A DNA stretch of 64,000 nucleotides from Suillus spraguei (lineage: Eukaryota; Basidiomycota; Agaricomycetes; Boletales; Suillaceae). The DNA is taken from positions 62,001-126,000 of the forward strand of contig JABCPU010000099.1 in NCBI GenBank assembly GCA_016800925.1, given 5' to 3'. Shown here piece by piece: positions 10,755 through 21,769 of this stretch. Position numbers and translations under genes: made by a program. The notes under the pieces are model-generated. The model saw only the letters and a program-made list of their open reading frames with translations. It did no database searches and was not told the DNA's origin. Position 1 is the stretch's first letter. Each line of letters opens with the position of its first letter.

Positions 10755-11560
10755 ATACCCTGACACACAGTCAGCAATCATCCCTTCAGAAGTAATCTAT
10801 ATAGCCACAGACTTGTTTGCCAATAGCCTAAAATCATGTTGTGTATGACAGCCCAGTATCATACACTGGCACACAGCCAGCAATTGCAGATCTTCCCATG
10901 AGAAGCTTCCTATCTAAAGCTAGACATATTTTGTGGAAACCCAGCATCATGCTATAGCTTACAATTTTATATCATACACTGACACACAGCCAGCAATTGC
11001 AGATCTTTCCAAGAGAAGCTACCCATCTAAAGCTAGATATATTTTGCAGGAAACAGGCATTATGCTATAGCTTGCAATGTCATATGATACACTGGCACAC
11101 AACTAGCAATTGTGAATCCTCCCAAAATAAGCTACCCATCTAAAGCTAGATATATTTTGTAGAAAACAGGCATCATGCCATAGCTTACAATTTTATATCA
11201 TATGCTGGCACACAGCCTGTGATTTTGAATCCTTCAATCAGAAACTACCCATCTAAAGCTAGATGTATTGTTTAGAAAACAGACATCATGCTATAGCTTA
11301 CAATTTTATATCATACACTGGCACACAGCCAGCAATTACAGATCCTCTCAAGAGAAACTACCCATCTAAAGCTAGATATATTTTGCAGGAAACAAGCATC
11401 ATGCTATAGTTTACAATGTTATATCATACACTGGCACACAGCTAGCAATTGCAGATCCTCCCAAAATAAGCTACCCATAGATATATTTTGTAGAAAACAA
11501 GTATTATGCTATATTTTACAATACCTGCAATCAGAGGCTGCCTATGTATGAATAGACACA
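10755..11560. repeat. 113-bp tandem repeat array, about seven copies
   Basis: The anchor CACACAG recurs at about 10763, 10871, 10983, 11096, 11209, 11322 and 11435; from the third copy on the spacing is exactly 113 bp. Each unit holds an AGCAATTGCAGATC-like block, a TAAAGCTAGATATATTTTG block and CATCATGCTATAGCTTACAA, then TATCATACACTGGCA. Outer copies are more diverged and the last is shortened. There is no open frame and no sign that the array belongs to a flanking LTR. Confidence 0.92.
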
Positions 11561-11767
11561 TTTGACAATAACACCACAGTATGCTAGTATGTTACAACCA
11601 GGTATCATAGGCATGTCAATATGACAGGTTTGGGAGATATCACCAACTTAGTCTACCCATCTATTCCTTTGTCATGACATATGCAATTGTAATATATATT
11701 ATTGGTATTATAGCTTAGATAAATCTAGCTAAATCTTTGTTATTCTGAGATCAAATGCCTGATGTAA

Positions 11768-11991
11768 AGGGGTAACATGCAGATGCACAGGAATAGTTTG
11801 GATATGAACATAGATCAGATATGTGGATTGGATTGGATGGGTATGAATGCAGATTGGACATGTGTATTGGATTGGATGAGTGGATTGGATGTGTGAACTG
11901 GATTGGATGGGCGGACTGGATATGTATGGATTAGGTGTCCAGATGTGTATGGATCAGATTAGATCTGAACTTGAATGCACAGTATATGACA
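11768..11991 (-). repeat. LTR-2 fragment, inverted
   Basis: The end ...GCACAGTATATGACA at 11991 is the reverse complement of the LTR-2 start at 6677, and the match runs through inverted GGATTGGATGG-like units to GGGGTAACATGCAG near 11768. Only the first 220 bp or so of the LTR are present, in minus orientation. Confidence 0.8.
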
Positions 11992-12065
11992 ATGGTGTTG
12001 GTGCCAGTGCTGAAGTCATCAGCAAAAAATTTTGGCTTTGTGGCAAAATTGAAAGTGCATTCGAG

Positions 12066-12504
12066 TGTTACAATCGTATGTACCCCTATACATTTTCCTT
12101 CCTTCATGTGATCCTTTCCCTTTGTTTGCTCTTTGTTTACTTGACTTATGCATTTCAACATGCTTGTACAATACTTGCTTTCCACATTAGGATACGCACT
12201 TATGTTCTCATGTCTCATTGGTCCATGCGCACATATTGGCTTATTTAAGCACACTGTACTACTATCAGATTCATTACTTTAATCTTACTGGGTTTTACCT
12301 TGAACTCCGTTCGCTAAGGTCTCCAACCTGAGTCGTCTGAATTATCTCTAAGTCTAAGCACTCCTTAGCCTTAGTCTCTATTCTTGATACATTTGAGATG
12401 CATCTCTTAGGCAGAAGTCTTGTTCCTTTGAATGTTACAGAACTTCCCAGCAAACATCAGGTGTCTTTGCACTATTGCTGGTGATGCCATCCCAGTTCGT
12501 AACA
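12066..12504 (+). mobile_element. LTR-1 solo LTR with near-perfect target duplication
   Basis: It begins TGTTACAATCGTATG and ends CCCAGTTCGTAACA. The flanking pentamers are TCGAG on the left (12061-12065) and TTGAG on the right (12505-12509), differing only by C to T at a CpG. It therefore inserted as a unit and lost its internal part. TTATTTAAGCACA near 12239 is the likely TATA box. Confidence 0.88.
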
Positions 12505-13276
12505 TTGAGCTGCAAAAATAAACTATTAAAATTAACAGACATGACCTACTGCAGCAGCACTTGCAGCAATTATAGCTTGCATGCCCTTCACTTGTAGAGT
12601 GTCTGTGTCGAGTGCCTGTACATTGAGGAATCCAGCAGTTGCATTGATGTGAGCAGACTCAATCATTTCTATCATGAACACCAACTAGTAGATCTTGTTG
12701 GGGTTGTGATTCTCCAGATCCTCATAGAGGAAAGCCCAATTCTTGAGAAGACTTGCTGCTAGTTCCTGTTCATAGTCAGCACAACAGAGCCTTCTTCTGT
12801 TGATCAGCATGCACATTTCACAGTCACCCATGTGAATACTATTTTTTCATTCTGCTCACCTTATTCCTGTCTACAGTACTGATATGCTCCCCTTGGTGAT
12901 TCAATCCCACCATGTTCTCAACATATTCACCCTTTTCCATGTCAACAAGTATGCTGACCACACCTTCAAAATAGCATGTTAGCATAACTCACTTTTTCTC
13001 TTACCTTGTTTACTTCTTCCTTCTAGCTCACTTTTTGACTTGGTTACTTTTTTTATGGCTTTTCCGCTTATTATATGATTGTTACTTAATTTCAAAGCAT
13101 GAGCTTTCACATCCAAACAGATAGTGGGAAAAGTGACAATCTGTAATGATTCATATAAATAAGTGCAAAAAAAGCTAGAAAACTAAACTCATGATTTACT
13201 GATGTATGTGGTGATCTTGACCAGTCTGACAAACTTCTCTAAGAGGTCGTTATGCCACTTGACCTGTTTGTAATTA
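12505..13276. other. Non-coding, repeat-derived stretch
   Basis: No credible gene. From about 12990 to 13215 the sequence resembles 63520-63725: both have a GCTTTTC...CTTAATTTCAA-type block, AAATAAGTGCAAAAA and AACTCATGATTTACTGATG. It is therefore part of a dispersed repeat. The remainder (12510-12990) shows nothing I recognise. Confidence 0.55.
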
Positions 13277-13510
13277 TAGTGGTACTCAAAGTAACTTTTG
13301 AAACTCGCTTAACACCTCTTGAAACTCACTTGAATGCCAGCTAATCATTCAAACTCTCGGCTTGAGTATGACAGAACTACACAGAAATAAGGTTGAAACA
13401 TGCTCAGCGCACATCGGCACGAAGTCAGACATTCAAGCACTTAGCATTTTTGAAGCGTACATAGCAGGACATAAAGAAACTGTATCTCAAAGTATGTTCT
13501 GGTAGAAAGA

Positions 13511-13592
13511 AACTGTACTTCAGCAGTTTCCAACTAATGTAGTCAAAGAGAAACAGATTTTGATTCTGTTGGCATAACCACACTGGCTAAAC
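13511..13592 (-). repeat. tRNA-like (Leu-CAA-like) SINE-type repeat
   Basis: The minus strand reads as a tRNA-like head: a box-A-like TAGCCAGTGTGG, then the anticodon arm ACAGA-ATCAAAA-TCTGT with anticodon CAA in a 7-nt loop. The T arm is badly decayed here. Better copies lie at 63801-63880 and at the right window edge. The acceptor stem does not pair well, so it is not a functional tRNA gene. Confidence 0.5.
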
Positions 13593-14475
13593 TTTAGATC
13601 TTCCGCTTGACGAGACTTCCTAAGTTGAAAATATATGCCCCTGATTGACACAGCCCACATAGATGATAAAGTTCGAGTTTGGATGTCTATGAAACAATAA
13701 AACTGCCCCAACAAGGGATGATGACCAAGATAATTCTAAGTCACCATCATCAACAGATTCAAATGATTGACATTACCACTAAGTATACATGAAGTTTCTA
13801 GAAACACAGAAGGAAATCAGCAGATACTAAAAAAATGACAATGAGACACACACTGTTATCACCTCGAAGGCCAAACACAGAGGATTGGAGACAGGAGTCT
13901 CATCTTCCCACAAAACAGTGGCCATGCAGTAGTCCAGTCCATCCCAAACATAAAATCGAGGCCACACGTGACCTCAAACTCGACATCAGCAGTGAGAGCA
14001 TGGCAATAAGTCACTTAGGCCATGGGGATTTCAGTGAAATGCGAACTTAAGCCTAAATGGCCAAGCAAACGAGCGATCAAAGAAGACAAGAGAAGAATAT
14101 GATTCAAGGTCGAAAGCAACAGATGCAGGAAGATGACCAATTTGAATGAGGTCCCTGTGGTAAAACACGATATAATCCACTCCCTTATGGTGGGCAGAAA
14201 TAAATCTACATGACATACTAGAATGGTTGCACAGAGTGTTCAGAGGCCAATGGAAGCACTTATCTTACTAGGGAGGTTCTGAGAAGTGGAAGCCTTGAAC
14301 AAAATGTTGTGGGGCTGCACACGCTGCTAGCAACCAGTGTGAAGGAGATCGATAAGCACATCAGGAGATGAAACATCAGAAAATTCCGAAATTTTAAAAC
14401 TCCACTATAAGCTACATCACATATGCATCAAACAGATAGGAGATTTGAAACTTTTGATCCCCTCGACTCCCACCT

Positions 14476-15989
14476 GTGCCAATTGTGACTATGCCCCTTC
14501 CATCCAAACATAAAGAACTTCTGGATGTTGTAGATCAGGCTGAACTTTTGTTGGCCAAACTACAGTACCAGGATATCTTAGATAATTGGGATTTTGATAG
14601 TGATTTTGACTCTGACTCTGAGGACTCACTCTCAAGTACTTCAGATGATGATGATGATGATGATGACACAATCAGTCTGTCTCTATCCCTCCCCTCCCCC
14701 CCCTCCCCCATCTCCCCCATCTCCCCCATCTCTCCTATGACAGGGACTTCATATTCTTTTGGTGATAGTTCCACCCCTTCTGATGACATCACTTTGCCTT
14801 ATGACCACCTTCGAGACACCATCCATGCTCTTCATGATGAGGTTAAGAGGCTCATGTATTCCAAAAGCCTGATGAGCCTCCTCCACGAGCACCTCAGCTT
14901 CACATGTTGGTTCATCATGAAAAACATTGTCCTCACTTGTTTCAGCAGGAGCTTCACATTAACCCTGATATCTTTGACGACATCCTTAATCATATCTCTG
15001 ATCACCCTATCTTCCAAAATAAGTCCAACAATCCTCAGCTCCCTGTGTCTATCCAACTGGCTATTTTTTTAAATCGGGCAGGCCACTATGGCAATGCAAT
15101 TACTCTTGAGGATGTTGCTCAATGGGCAGGTGTGAGTGTCGGCTCTGTAGTTAATTGCACTCATTGTGTGATGATTGCAGTGCTTGATGCCCATGATCAG
15201 TTTATCTGCTTTCCAGCAGGTAACTCTGAGGATGCTGACCTGGCTCACAAATTTGCTGAGTCACGCACCTGTCCAGAGTGGAAAGGGGGCTTTCTAGCCA
15301 TTGATGGCTCAACCATGGATCTTTTCACCAAACCTGGCTATTTTGGTGAGACATTTTATGATAGGAAATCCAAGTATTCCCTTGGCTGTCAGGTATTTTT
15401 TATCTATTTTTATTTTCATGTGCAAAAATTTATTTAATTCTAGGCAGTGATTTTGCCCCATAACCTTCTCATTGTGGATTATTCTCTGGGTCATCCAGGG
15501 AGTGTCCATGATGCATTTGCTTTTAGGTCTACTCGTCTTTATGAGGAGCATGCTGACCTTCTGCCTGATGGTCATTGGGTTTGGGCTGATAGTGCATATC
15601 CATTGGAGCCATGGTGCATTGCCCCTTTCAAAAAGCCTCACAATGGCCAGTTGACAAAGGACCAGAAATCATTCAATTATCACCTCTCTAAGTATTTTTT
15701 TTAGAGGCCAATATTCCAATGAATTATTTTTTTTTTTTCATCCATGTTCGTGTTTGAACACACATTTGCTGTTTTAAAGGGTAGCTTCCAGTCCCTTAGA
15801 GAGCTTCAGTTCAGAATTAAGGGTGAGAAAGACCTTGAATTTGCTGTGCAGTGGATCAAGTGCTGCATCATCCTGCATAACATGATCATTCACTTTGAAA
15901 TTGAGCATCGCAAGAAGGATGGGACCTACAAGAGTTCTCTCAAGTGGGCTCATAAAGAGGGGGAAGATTTTATTGTTCAAGAGGACTGA
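14476..15989 (+). pseudogene. PIF/Harbinger DDE transposase (nuclease), frameshifted
   Basis: The protein starts MPIVTMPLPSKHKELLDVV with an acidic, Asp-rich N-terminus. A frameshift follows at the AAAA run 14863-14866, after which a helix-turn-helix region (VSIQLAIFLNRAGHYGNAIT, then DVAQWAGVSVGSV) and the DDE_Tnp_4 core are readable: first Asp in LAIDGSTMDLF, second in VWADSAYPLEPW, Glu in FEHTFAVLKGSF. One intron is clear (15393-15443, GTATTT...TTCTAG). A second, near 15690-15735, has a donor (AAGTATTT) but no AG where the reading resumes at about 15740, so its acceptor seems lost. The stop is at 15987-15989. Its partner gene lies opposite at 16659-18304. Confidence 0.85.
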
Positions 15990-16249
15990 GGGTCCAGATG
16001 GGGAAGAAGTAGTTGGTGACAGGACATATGAGGGCACCCCAGGTCAAGCTGCTTGTATAAGGCTGATGGGATGCACTCTTTGACAGTCCTCACTCAGATG
16101 CACAACATAGGGAAGGATGATGCACCACAATGTTTGATGAAACATGTACTACTACCTGTACTACTACCTAAACACCTGCACAACAAATGTATATAGCTAG
16201 TAACATCAATCACAAAAAGTACCAACATATACAAAACAAAAATGTATGA

Positions 16250-16600
16250 AGGCCAACATGAAATGATAAAAACGGGACAACAATGAGACAACAACAACAA
16301 TGAGACAAAGATGAGGACAACAACAATGAGACGAGGATGATGAAATGACAACGACAAGATGACAATGACAACAATGACAACAACAATGAGATGACAACAA
16401 TGAGACAACAATGACAATGACAATGACAACAACAACAACAATGAGACAACAACAGTGAGATGACGAGACAACAATGAGATGACAACAAGATGACAACGAG
16501 ACGACAATGATGAGACAACGAGACGACGGCGATGAGATGACGAGACAACAACAATGAGCACCTGAGATCAATGAGACAACAAGACAACAATATCATCCAG
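16250..16600. repeat. ACAACAATGAGATG-type low-complexity repeat
   Basis: Degenerate repeats built of ACAACAATGAGA, GATGACGAGAC and similar units fill about 350 bp between the 3' ends of the two convergent Harbinger genes. Because the units lack stop codons, all three minus-strand frames stay open and encode Ser/Leu/Val/Cys-rich nonsense. I see no gene here. Confidence 0.85.
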
Positions 16601-16658
16601 CTCCTCTATCTGATGAGGCCTTGCTGACCTGCATCATTTCGTGGAACTGGATTTTGAG

Positions 16659-18304
16659 TCAAAGAGTCTCTGCCTCTTTCTCGAGCACCTGTGAATGCGC
16701 TTTGTGGACTTGTATATCCGTCTCATGAAGGCAAATCTCAGTATCATTGGTCTCCTGCAGGCACTGATGGTTCATAGTGGCTTGGGAGCTCTCATGCTTG
16801 CCGGTAGCACAAAGGCAATCATACTTTTTGACATCATGATTATGCTCACTCTTCACATCAAGCTTCACAATGAAGCGCTTGTGCCTGTTGTCATGGTGGG
16901 ACATAGCATCGGAGTGCATACTCTGGATCTCGTCCTTCATCTGGTCTACCTGCTCCATTACATGCAATTTTGCTTTTTTTTTCTTCAAACTGCCAGTGCT
17001 GGTCGGAAGGGACGTCTGGGGAGTTGGCAAGGTGAAATAGTCTGATGTCGAGGTAGTATTGCGTGTCATCGATGAAGGTGTTGATGCGCTCCGTGATATC
17101 TCCAGCGGTAAGTGGTGTCACTCTTCCCCCCGGCTTGACGGCTTCTGGGAGTTAAATGCTGAGCGGTTGTTATAGGAAGACGTTGAGGATTTTTCTGGCA
17201 CATAGAACGGCTCTGGAGCATCAAGAGGGGGTGATGGCGATGAGGGGAGCTGCCGTTTCTTCCCTGCAACACAGGGAGGGCTGCCAGTTGTCTTGTCAAC
17301 CATCATGGCTTCATTGTCATCATTGTAGTTGTAGTTGTAGTCAGTGTTATAGTGATTTTCAATGTTACCTTGCAACAGGGGAAGACTGGGAAGGTGAAAA
17401 TGAGACAATGTATCATAAGGGGTGCCATGGGAGGGAGTAGAAGCATGGGAGGGAGCACAAGAGGGAGCGGGATCATGAGAAGGAGTGGGAGCATGAGAGG
17501 CAGTGGGAGCCTGGGAGGCAGCAGGAGCCTGGGAGTGAGAGCATGAGCAGCAGGGGGAGCAGCAGCAGGAGCAGCAGTAGGCACATTCCCATGATGAGGT
17601 GACCACTGAGTGGCACCAAAGTGTGTGGCAGGGCCAGCCCCACCATGTGGTTGAAAGAGCGCATATAATGCGCTGGTGTGATCAATGCCAGGCTTTGATG
17701 AGTAAGTCCTTGTGGCCATGGATGGATTGGAATGCCAAATGGCATCCAGTTCTATGTACCATGGCAGCTCCGAAAGTGCTGTGTCTACAATAATCAATCA
17801 GTCAAAAACTGAAAAGATCAGCACTAAGGACTCACCTAACAGATTCCTAGCTCCAGTCCCTTCAGCTGGCATCACACCAGCACCGGTGCTGGTAAACGAT
17901 GCCTTGAGCTTCTTATATTTACCCCTGAGCCTGCATGAATTTTAGTATTTTAATCAGTGGGACAAAAAAAAGATGTATGTTTCAATGCGATTGCCAACTG
18001 CATCATGGATCTTTTTTGGATTGATTGAGAATGTGGTACTATACTTTGGGTGAGCTGCAAATAAGAGTCTCACGATGTTGTGATAAATCTGGCCCTTGTC
18101 CAAGCCTGTTGGGTTGTCGTCGACAGCAGGCATCGCTTTCTTACTGTCAGAATAAAATAAGACTCTGCAGTTGGCGGCATGAGTAGTCAGATAGATCACT
18201 AAGGTATCAGTGAGAGCACGATCATTCTGCCATTGGATGGCTAGTCGAGGGGTAGACAATTCTGGTTTAGATGATCCTCGAGAGGTAAGCTCTTCGTTGT
18301 CCAT
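16659..18304 (-). pseudogene. Harbinger-associated Myb/SANT-like DNA-binding protein, broken
   Basis: The minus-strand gene starts MDNEELTSRGSSKPELSTP at 18304. A Myb/SANT-like domain follows (IQWQNDRALTDTLVIYL; FYSDSKKAMPA; HPKYSTTFSINPKKIHDAV), then LRGKYKKLKASF, LPWYIELDAIWHSNP, a Ser/Ala/Pro-rich linker with tandem SHAPTPSHDPAPS-like units, and a C-terminal coiled coil (MEQVDQMKDEIQSM...HDNRHKRF). An intron at 17785-17835 has GTGAGT and TTGTAG ends. The first intron, near 17940-17977, has a good acceptor (ATGCAG) but no GT donor where GNRI ends. Frame changes near 17545 and in the coiled-coil part show decay. In PIF/Harbinger elements such a second protein helps the transposase reach the nucleus and bind DNA. 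Confidence 0.75.
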
Positions 18305-18839
18305 TGCTCTGAAGCACAATGGAGTTTTGGGGTTGAGGCATGCAGAATGCTGGGCATGTTGACAACATGCAGGAGGCATGATTATTTTTGAAGTCCACTG
18401 TATGATGCCGGCCTGACCTTGAATTCTGGGTCATCAGCTGAAAGTTTAGCCAGGAGTTTGAAGTGTTTAAGTGAGTTTCAAAAGGTGCTAAGCGAGTTTC
18501 AAAAGTTACTTTGAGTACCACTAATATAAGCCAGGCCTATAGCTAGTTTATCAGTTGCACTGGTGATGCATGCTGTAATAGTGTATCTCAAGGGTCATAT
18601 AGTACATTGTCAAAAGATTCAAAAGATATCATAGGGGTTATTTAGGATTTTCAGGTATTATTGGCATCTCTTCCCAATGGAACATAAGTATCTGCACTCT
18701 GATATCACACTTTCACTCGAGGGCTATCGTACGAGTCCGTTATTTCCTTTCCTTGAATTTCATTGAACCTCAACCTGGATGTGGTAAAGCGCAAAAGGGC
18801 CTCCCGCGTACCACATTTGCGGGCTCCCCGGTTGACCTT

Positions 18840-19994
18840 TCACAGGGGAACTCCCAGGAAAGAGGCATCTTTATCTAGCGACGCTTGCTCCTGCTGCCTG
18901 ATTCTTTGGCGTCCATTTACTGGGGCCGGCGTTGGCGTTGGCGGCTGCACAGCTTCAGAGTCTGGTAATGGCCTGTAACGGCCAACAGTCAAACGGCGAC
19001 GTAAGGATGGTTGACCCGGAACCCTCTTTTGACACTGGTCAGCGTGATCAAAGCCCGATCATCAGGGAGATTTACCTCCAAGTCATAACGACAGATGTCA
19101 TAATAACCATCTGCATCCTTCGCTTTCCATGCCTTTGAAGACAAAGTATCAGTACTCATGGATGTAGGTAGACATGTAAGACAATATTACACGTTTACAG
19201 ATATACAAGCCATCATAACGAAAACCTTCCCATGGCGCATATTCAGAATCGAGCTCGTGGCCCCGAATGACGCGCACAGGCTCGCCTGTTTCAGAAGATT
19301 TCTATTGTGGTGTCATTTCCTGACCTCACATTTATCTAAGACAAACAACTCACACGAAGTGCTTGATTTCCAAAATTTGACCATTCCTGGTCACGATTCA
19401 GCTCGCCGGTCTTGGGAATTTAAATCGGTAATCTATAAAGCGTAAGGGAGACTTACATTATTATCACGGCCCCCTGACGACGCTAAGTCAGCATACAACC
19501 TTGTAGCCCGAGTTATGAACACACACCTGAACCTGTATATAAGCTATATGTACAGGTTAGATTACTGATCCGGCTCGAAATAAGCGCTGTGATATGCTTA
19601 CATCTTGTCCCCGTTATCCTTGTCGTCTTTGTACTGACCCGAGACGACGATTGAGTAGGCGCCATCTGCCTCAGTGCCGCTTATACCAGCCTCAATTTGG
19701 CGATGGACGCCAGCATCAAAACATTCTTTGCTGTGAACGGACAAATAGATAGATAACTGATAGTATCAAACAAGAAATCAAGACTACGCACCGATTTTTC
19801 CATGTCGTCCCGACAGGTGCCCCTGGAATTTCCCCGAAGCGCTGCCTGCAAAGACAGTGCATGAACAATGTGGTCGGGAGACCAATACTGAGAAACTTAC
19901 ACCGGTCTGTCCATCTTGCTTGACATTTCCTCTGATTTGCCGATCGTCTGAGTTGTTCTAAGTGCGAATGTTTGTTTATTGTACCGGTGATCAT
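18840..19994 (-). CDS. SRA/YDG-domain protein, copy 1
   Basis: A multi-exon minus-strand gene. Exon 1 (19994-19903, MITGTINKHSHLEQ...) joins exon 2 (19845-19792) in phase 2 to give QRFGEIPGAPVGTTWKNR, the opening motif of an SRA domain. Then come CFDAGVHRQIEAGISG, AYSIVVSGQYKDDKDNGD, SGGRDN, the W-containing block RDQEWSNFGNQALR, PVRVIRGHELDSEYAPWEG with RYDGLY, and AWKAKDADGYYDICRYDLE. The tail (KRVPGQPSLRRRL) ends at a TGA, 18840-18842. SRA domains in UHRF1-type proteins flip out and bind 5-methylcytosine. There is no RING, SET or PHD domain. Introns are about 40-55 bp. Two paralogues follow on the same strand. The start could instead lie upstream in the same frame at 20087. Confidence 0.8.
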
Positions 19995-20819
19995 CAGGAC
20001 GATGGAGATAAATAGGCCACTGGCCCCACTTCTGCGTCGGAGTTCGAAAGAGGGCCAAACCCGGTAGGACGCTGCATATGAATTCATCCCTCAATACTCG
20101 GGCTAAGAACACAGTGGAAAATGCAGTAAACCAAAAATACGACCTTCGGCAGCTGCACTCTTCGACTGAAGGCATCGTTGTCTCAATGAACGGCAGGCCC
20201 ATCTGCAAGACACTCGGCGACCGGCGAACCGGACTGTTTGGAAGCCACAACATGGTGATCCGCCACCAAAGCCATATCGCAAAGTTCATGCGTAGTGGTG
20301 TTGTTCCGAAATTTGTGAAGATGGAATATCATGGTGACTGGTATCAGCGATTGACAAAGTTTCCAAAGTAGTGAGTCTAGGCACGATCAAATGTACATCT
20401 TACGCAACGTATCAGATGGGTACTATTGACCACGGGCGGCTCGGAGATGACGGGCGCGTCCGAGGAGCAGTTGACTAGGGGCAGATCTGAGGCGAAATTT
20501 AGCATATCATGTCATTGGCCAGGCAGTAAAAACGGGCATAAAGTTTAGCTTGAACGTTTTAGCTGCTACACAGCCTATACTAGAAGTTGTGGAGTAATCA
20601 GGATGTCACATGTACAATGTACCAGCTCATGGACTCAACACTAACTTGACCTAAACGATCATTGTGCCTTAGTGTCAAATTTTCGAGACCTGTTGAGAAA
20701 CATATCGTAGTAAGTGATGGTTTTTAACTATGTTGGATGAAAGCTGAGACAGACTTACGCCTAATAGTTAATTATGTCTTCGCCCGTCGTTATGAAGCAG
20801 GGGAAATCAGCGATGGTGC

Positions 20820-21760
20820 CCTAGGAATTTGAAGGACACATCAATCTGATTTTTGGTATGGCCAGTTGTGCAACGGACGGCTCGCTGTGGGTATGGGGAT
20901 TGAAGAATGGAAAACAGATGGGGGATGACTAGCTGGATGGAGACAGTGCCAAAGTGCTGGCTGTAGTATTGTCTCCGGACGAGAAGCAAGCGGTCAGCGG
21001 GAGTGGATTGGTGCAGTGAGGCTGTGGGTCATCGACACAAACAAGGTTATCGCGAAATGAATGCACGGCCAGTCGGATTAGTCTGCTAGAGTCAAGATGG
21101 TCGGCTAACGGTGAGCGTATTCTCCGATGGGAATGCAAGGCAGTAGAACGCGGAGACAGAAGAAATAGTCCTCCCATCAATCAAGACAGGGCATGGATAT
21201 TATGCCGCCGCCATCACCGGTCGTCAATTTGCCAGACCCAACCATGATTGTGAGTACAGTGGATACAAGAACTCGGAGGACTTGGAGCCCACGACTGCTA
21301 AAGCCAATATTTAGCATGTGAGGACAGGCGAGCTGGTCGGGCCATGGAACAAGAAGTTGAGGAATTTTGGATTCACGTCTGCACAGTGCGAAGAGACAGG
21401 ACAAATTGAACCACCGATCGGAAAAATTGTTGCTTATTTCCGGGACAAAATATAGAATCCGAACAAGTACCAGTACTTGTTGATAGGCACACCAGCGATA
21501 TTTGTGCCGTTGCAATATCTTCGAAGGGCCGCATCCTCACAAGCGTATCGAACAACGACACAGGGCGAATATGGAACCTCGATAACAACCAGCCCATAAG
21601 TCAGTTCACCTCTTTACCATGCAGACTGCAGTGTCAGTGAACTGCGTGTCATTTTCGGCTAATGGAAAGCTGCTAGCTACTAGCTGCTTTGATTCACATG
21701 AGATGTTAATACTAAGAGAATACCAAGAGAAGCCGGCCTCGACGACCCTCTTTTAGACCT
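20820..21760 (+). pseudogene. WD40-repeat protein remnant
   Basis: Plus-strand fragments in shifting frames read as beta-propeller repeats. The clearest, near 21480-21600, is SDICAVAISSKGRILTSVSNNDTGRIWNLDNNQPI, i.e. the usual V-x-F/I-S-x-x-G start and W-D/N-L end, quoted in part here. A second is visible near 21640-21700 (CVSFSANGKLLATS) and weaker ones from 20880. Many frameshifts and stops intervene, so no protein is made. Large WD40 proteins of unknown role, often NACHT-type, are common in basidiomycetes. It sits between SRA copies 1 and 2. Confidence 0.5.
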
Positions 21761-21769
21761 GCGCGACTG

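Larger units (their letters stand above)
13277..18523. mobile_element. PIF/Harbinger-type DNA transposon, decayed, about 5.2 kb
   Basis: Terminal inverted repeats of about 60 bp face each other: TAGTGGTACTCAAAGTAACT from 13277 and its complement ending GAGTACCACTA at 18523. The subterminal AACTCGCTTA and GAAACTCACTT blocks are also shared. The adjoining trinucleotides are TTA (13274-13276) and ATA (18524-18526), close to the TWA target expected for this superfamily. Inside, a DDE transposase on the plus strand and a Myb/SANT-like gene on the minus strand converge on a low-complexity spacer. Both genes carry frame or splice defects, so the element is unlikely to move by itself. Confidence 0.85.

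Noticed and set aside
10755..11560. Regular repeats that might suggest a CRISPR array
   Set aside because: The full 113-bp unit repeats with no unique spacers, and the DNA is fungal.
16094..16596. Three overlapping Ser/Leu/Val/Cys-rich minus-strand frames
   Set aside because: Low-complexity ACAACAATGAGATG repeats lack stop codons in all frames; there is no start context or domain.
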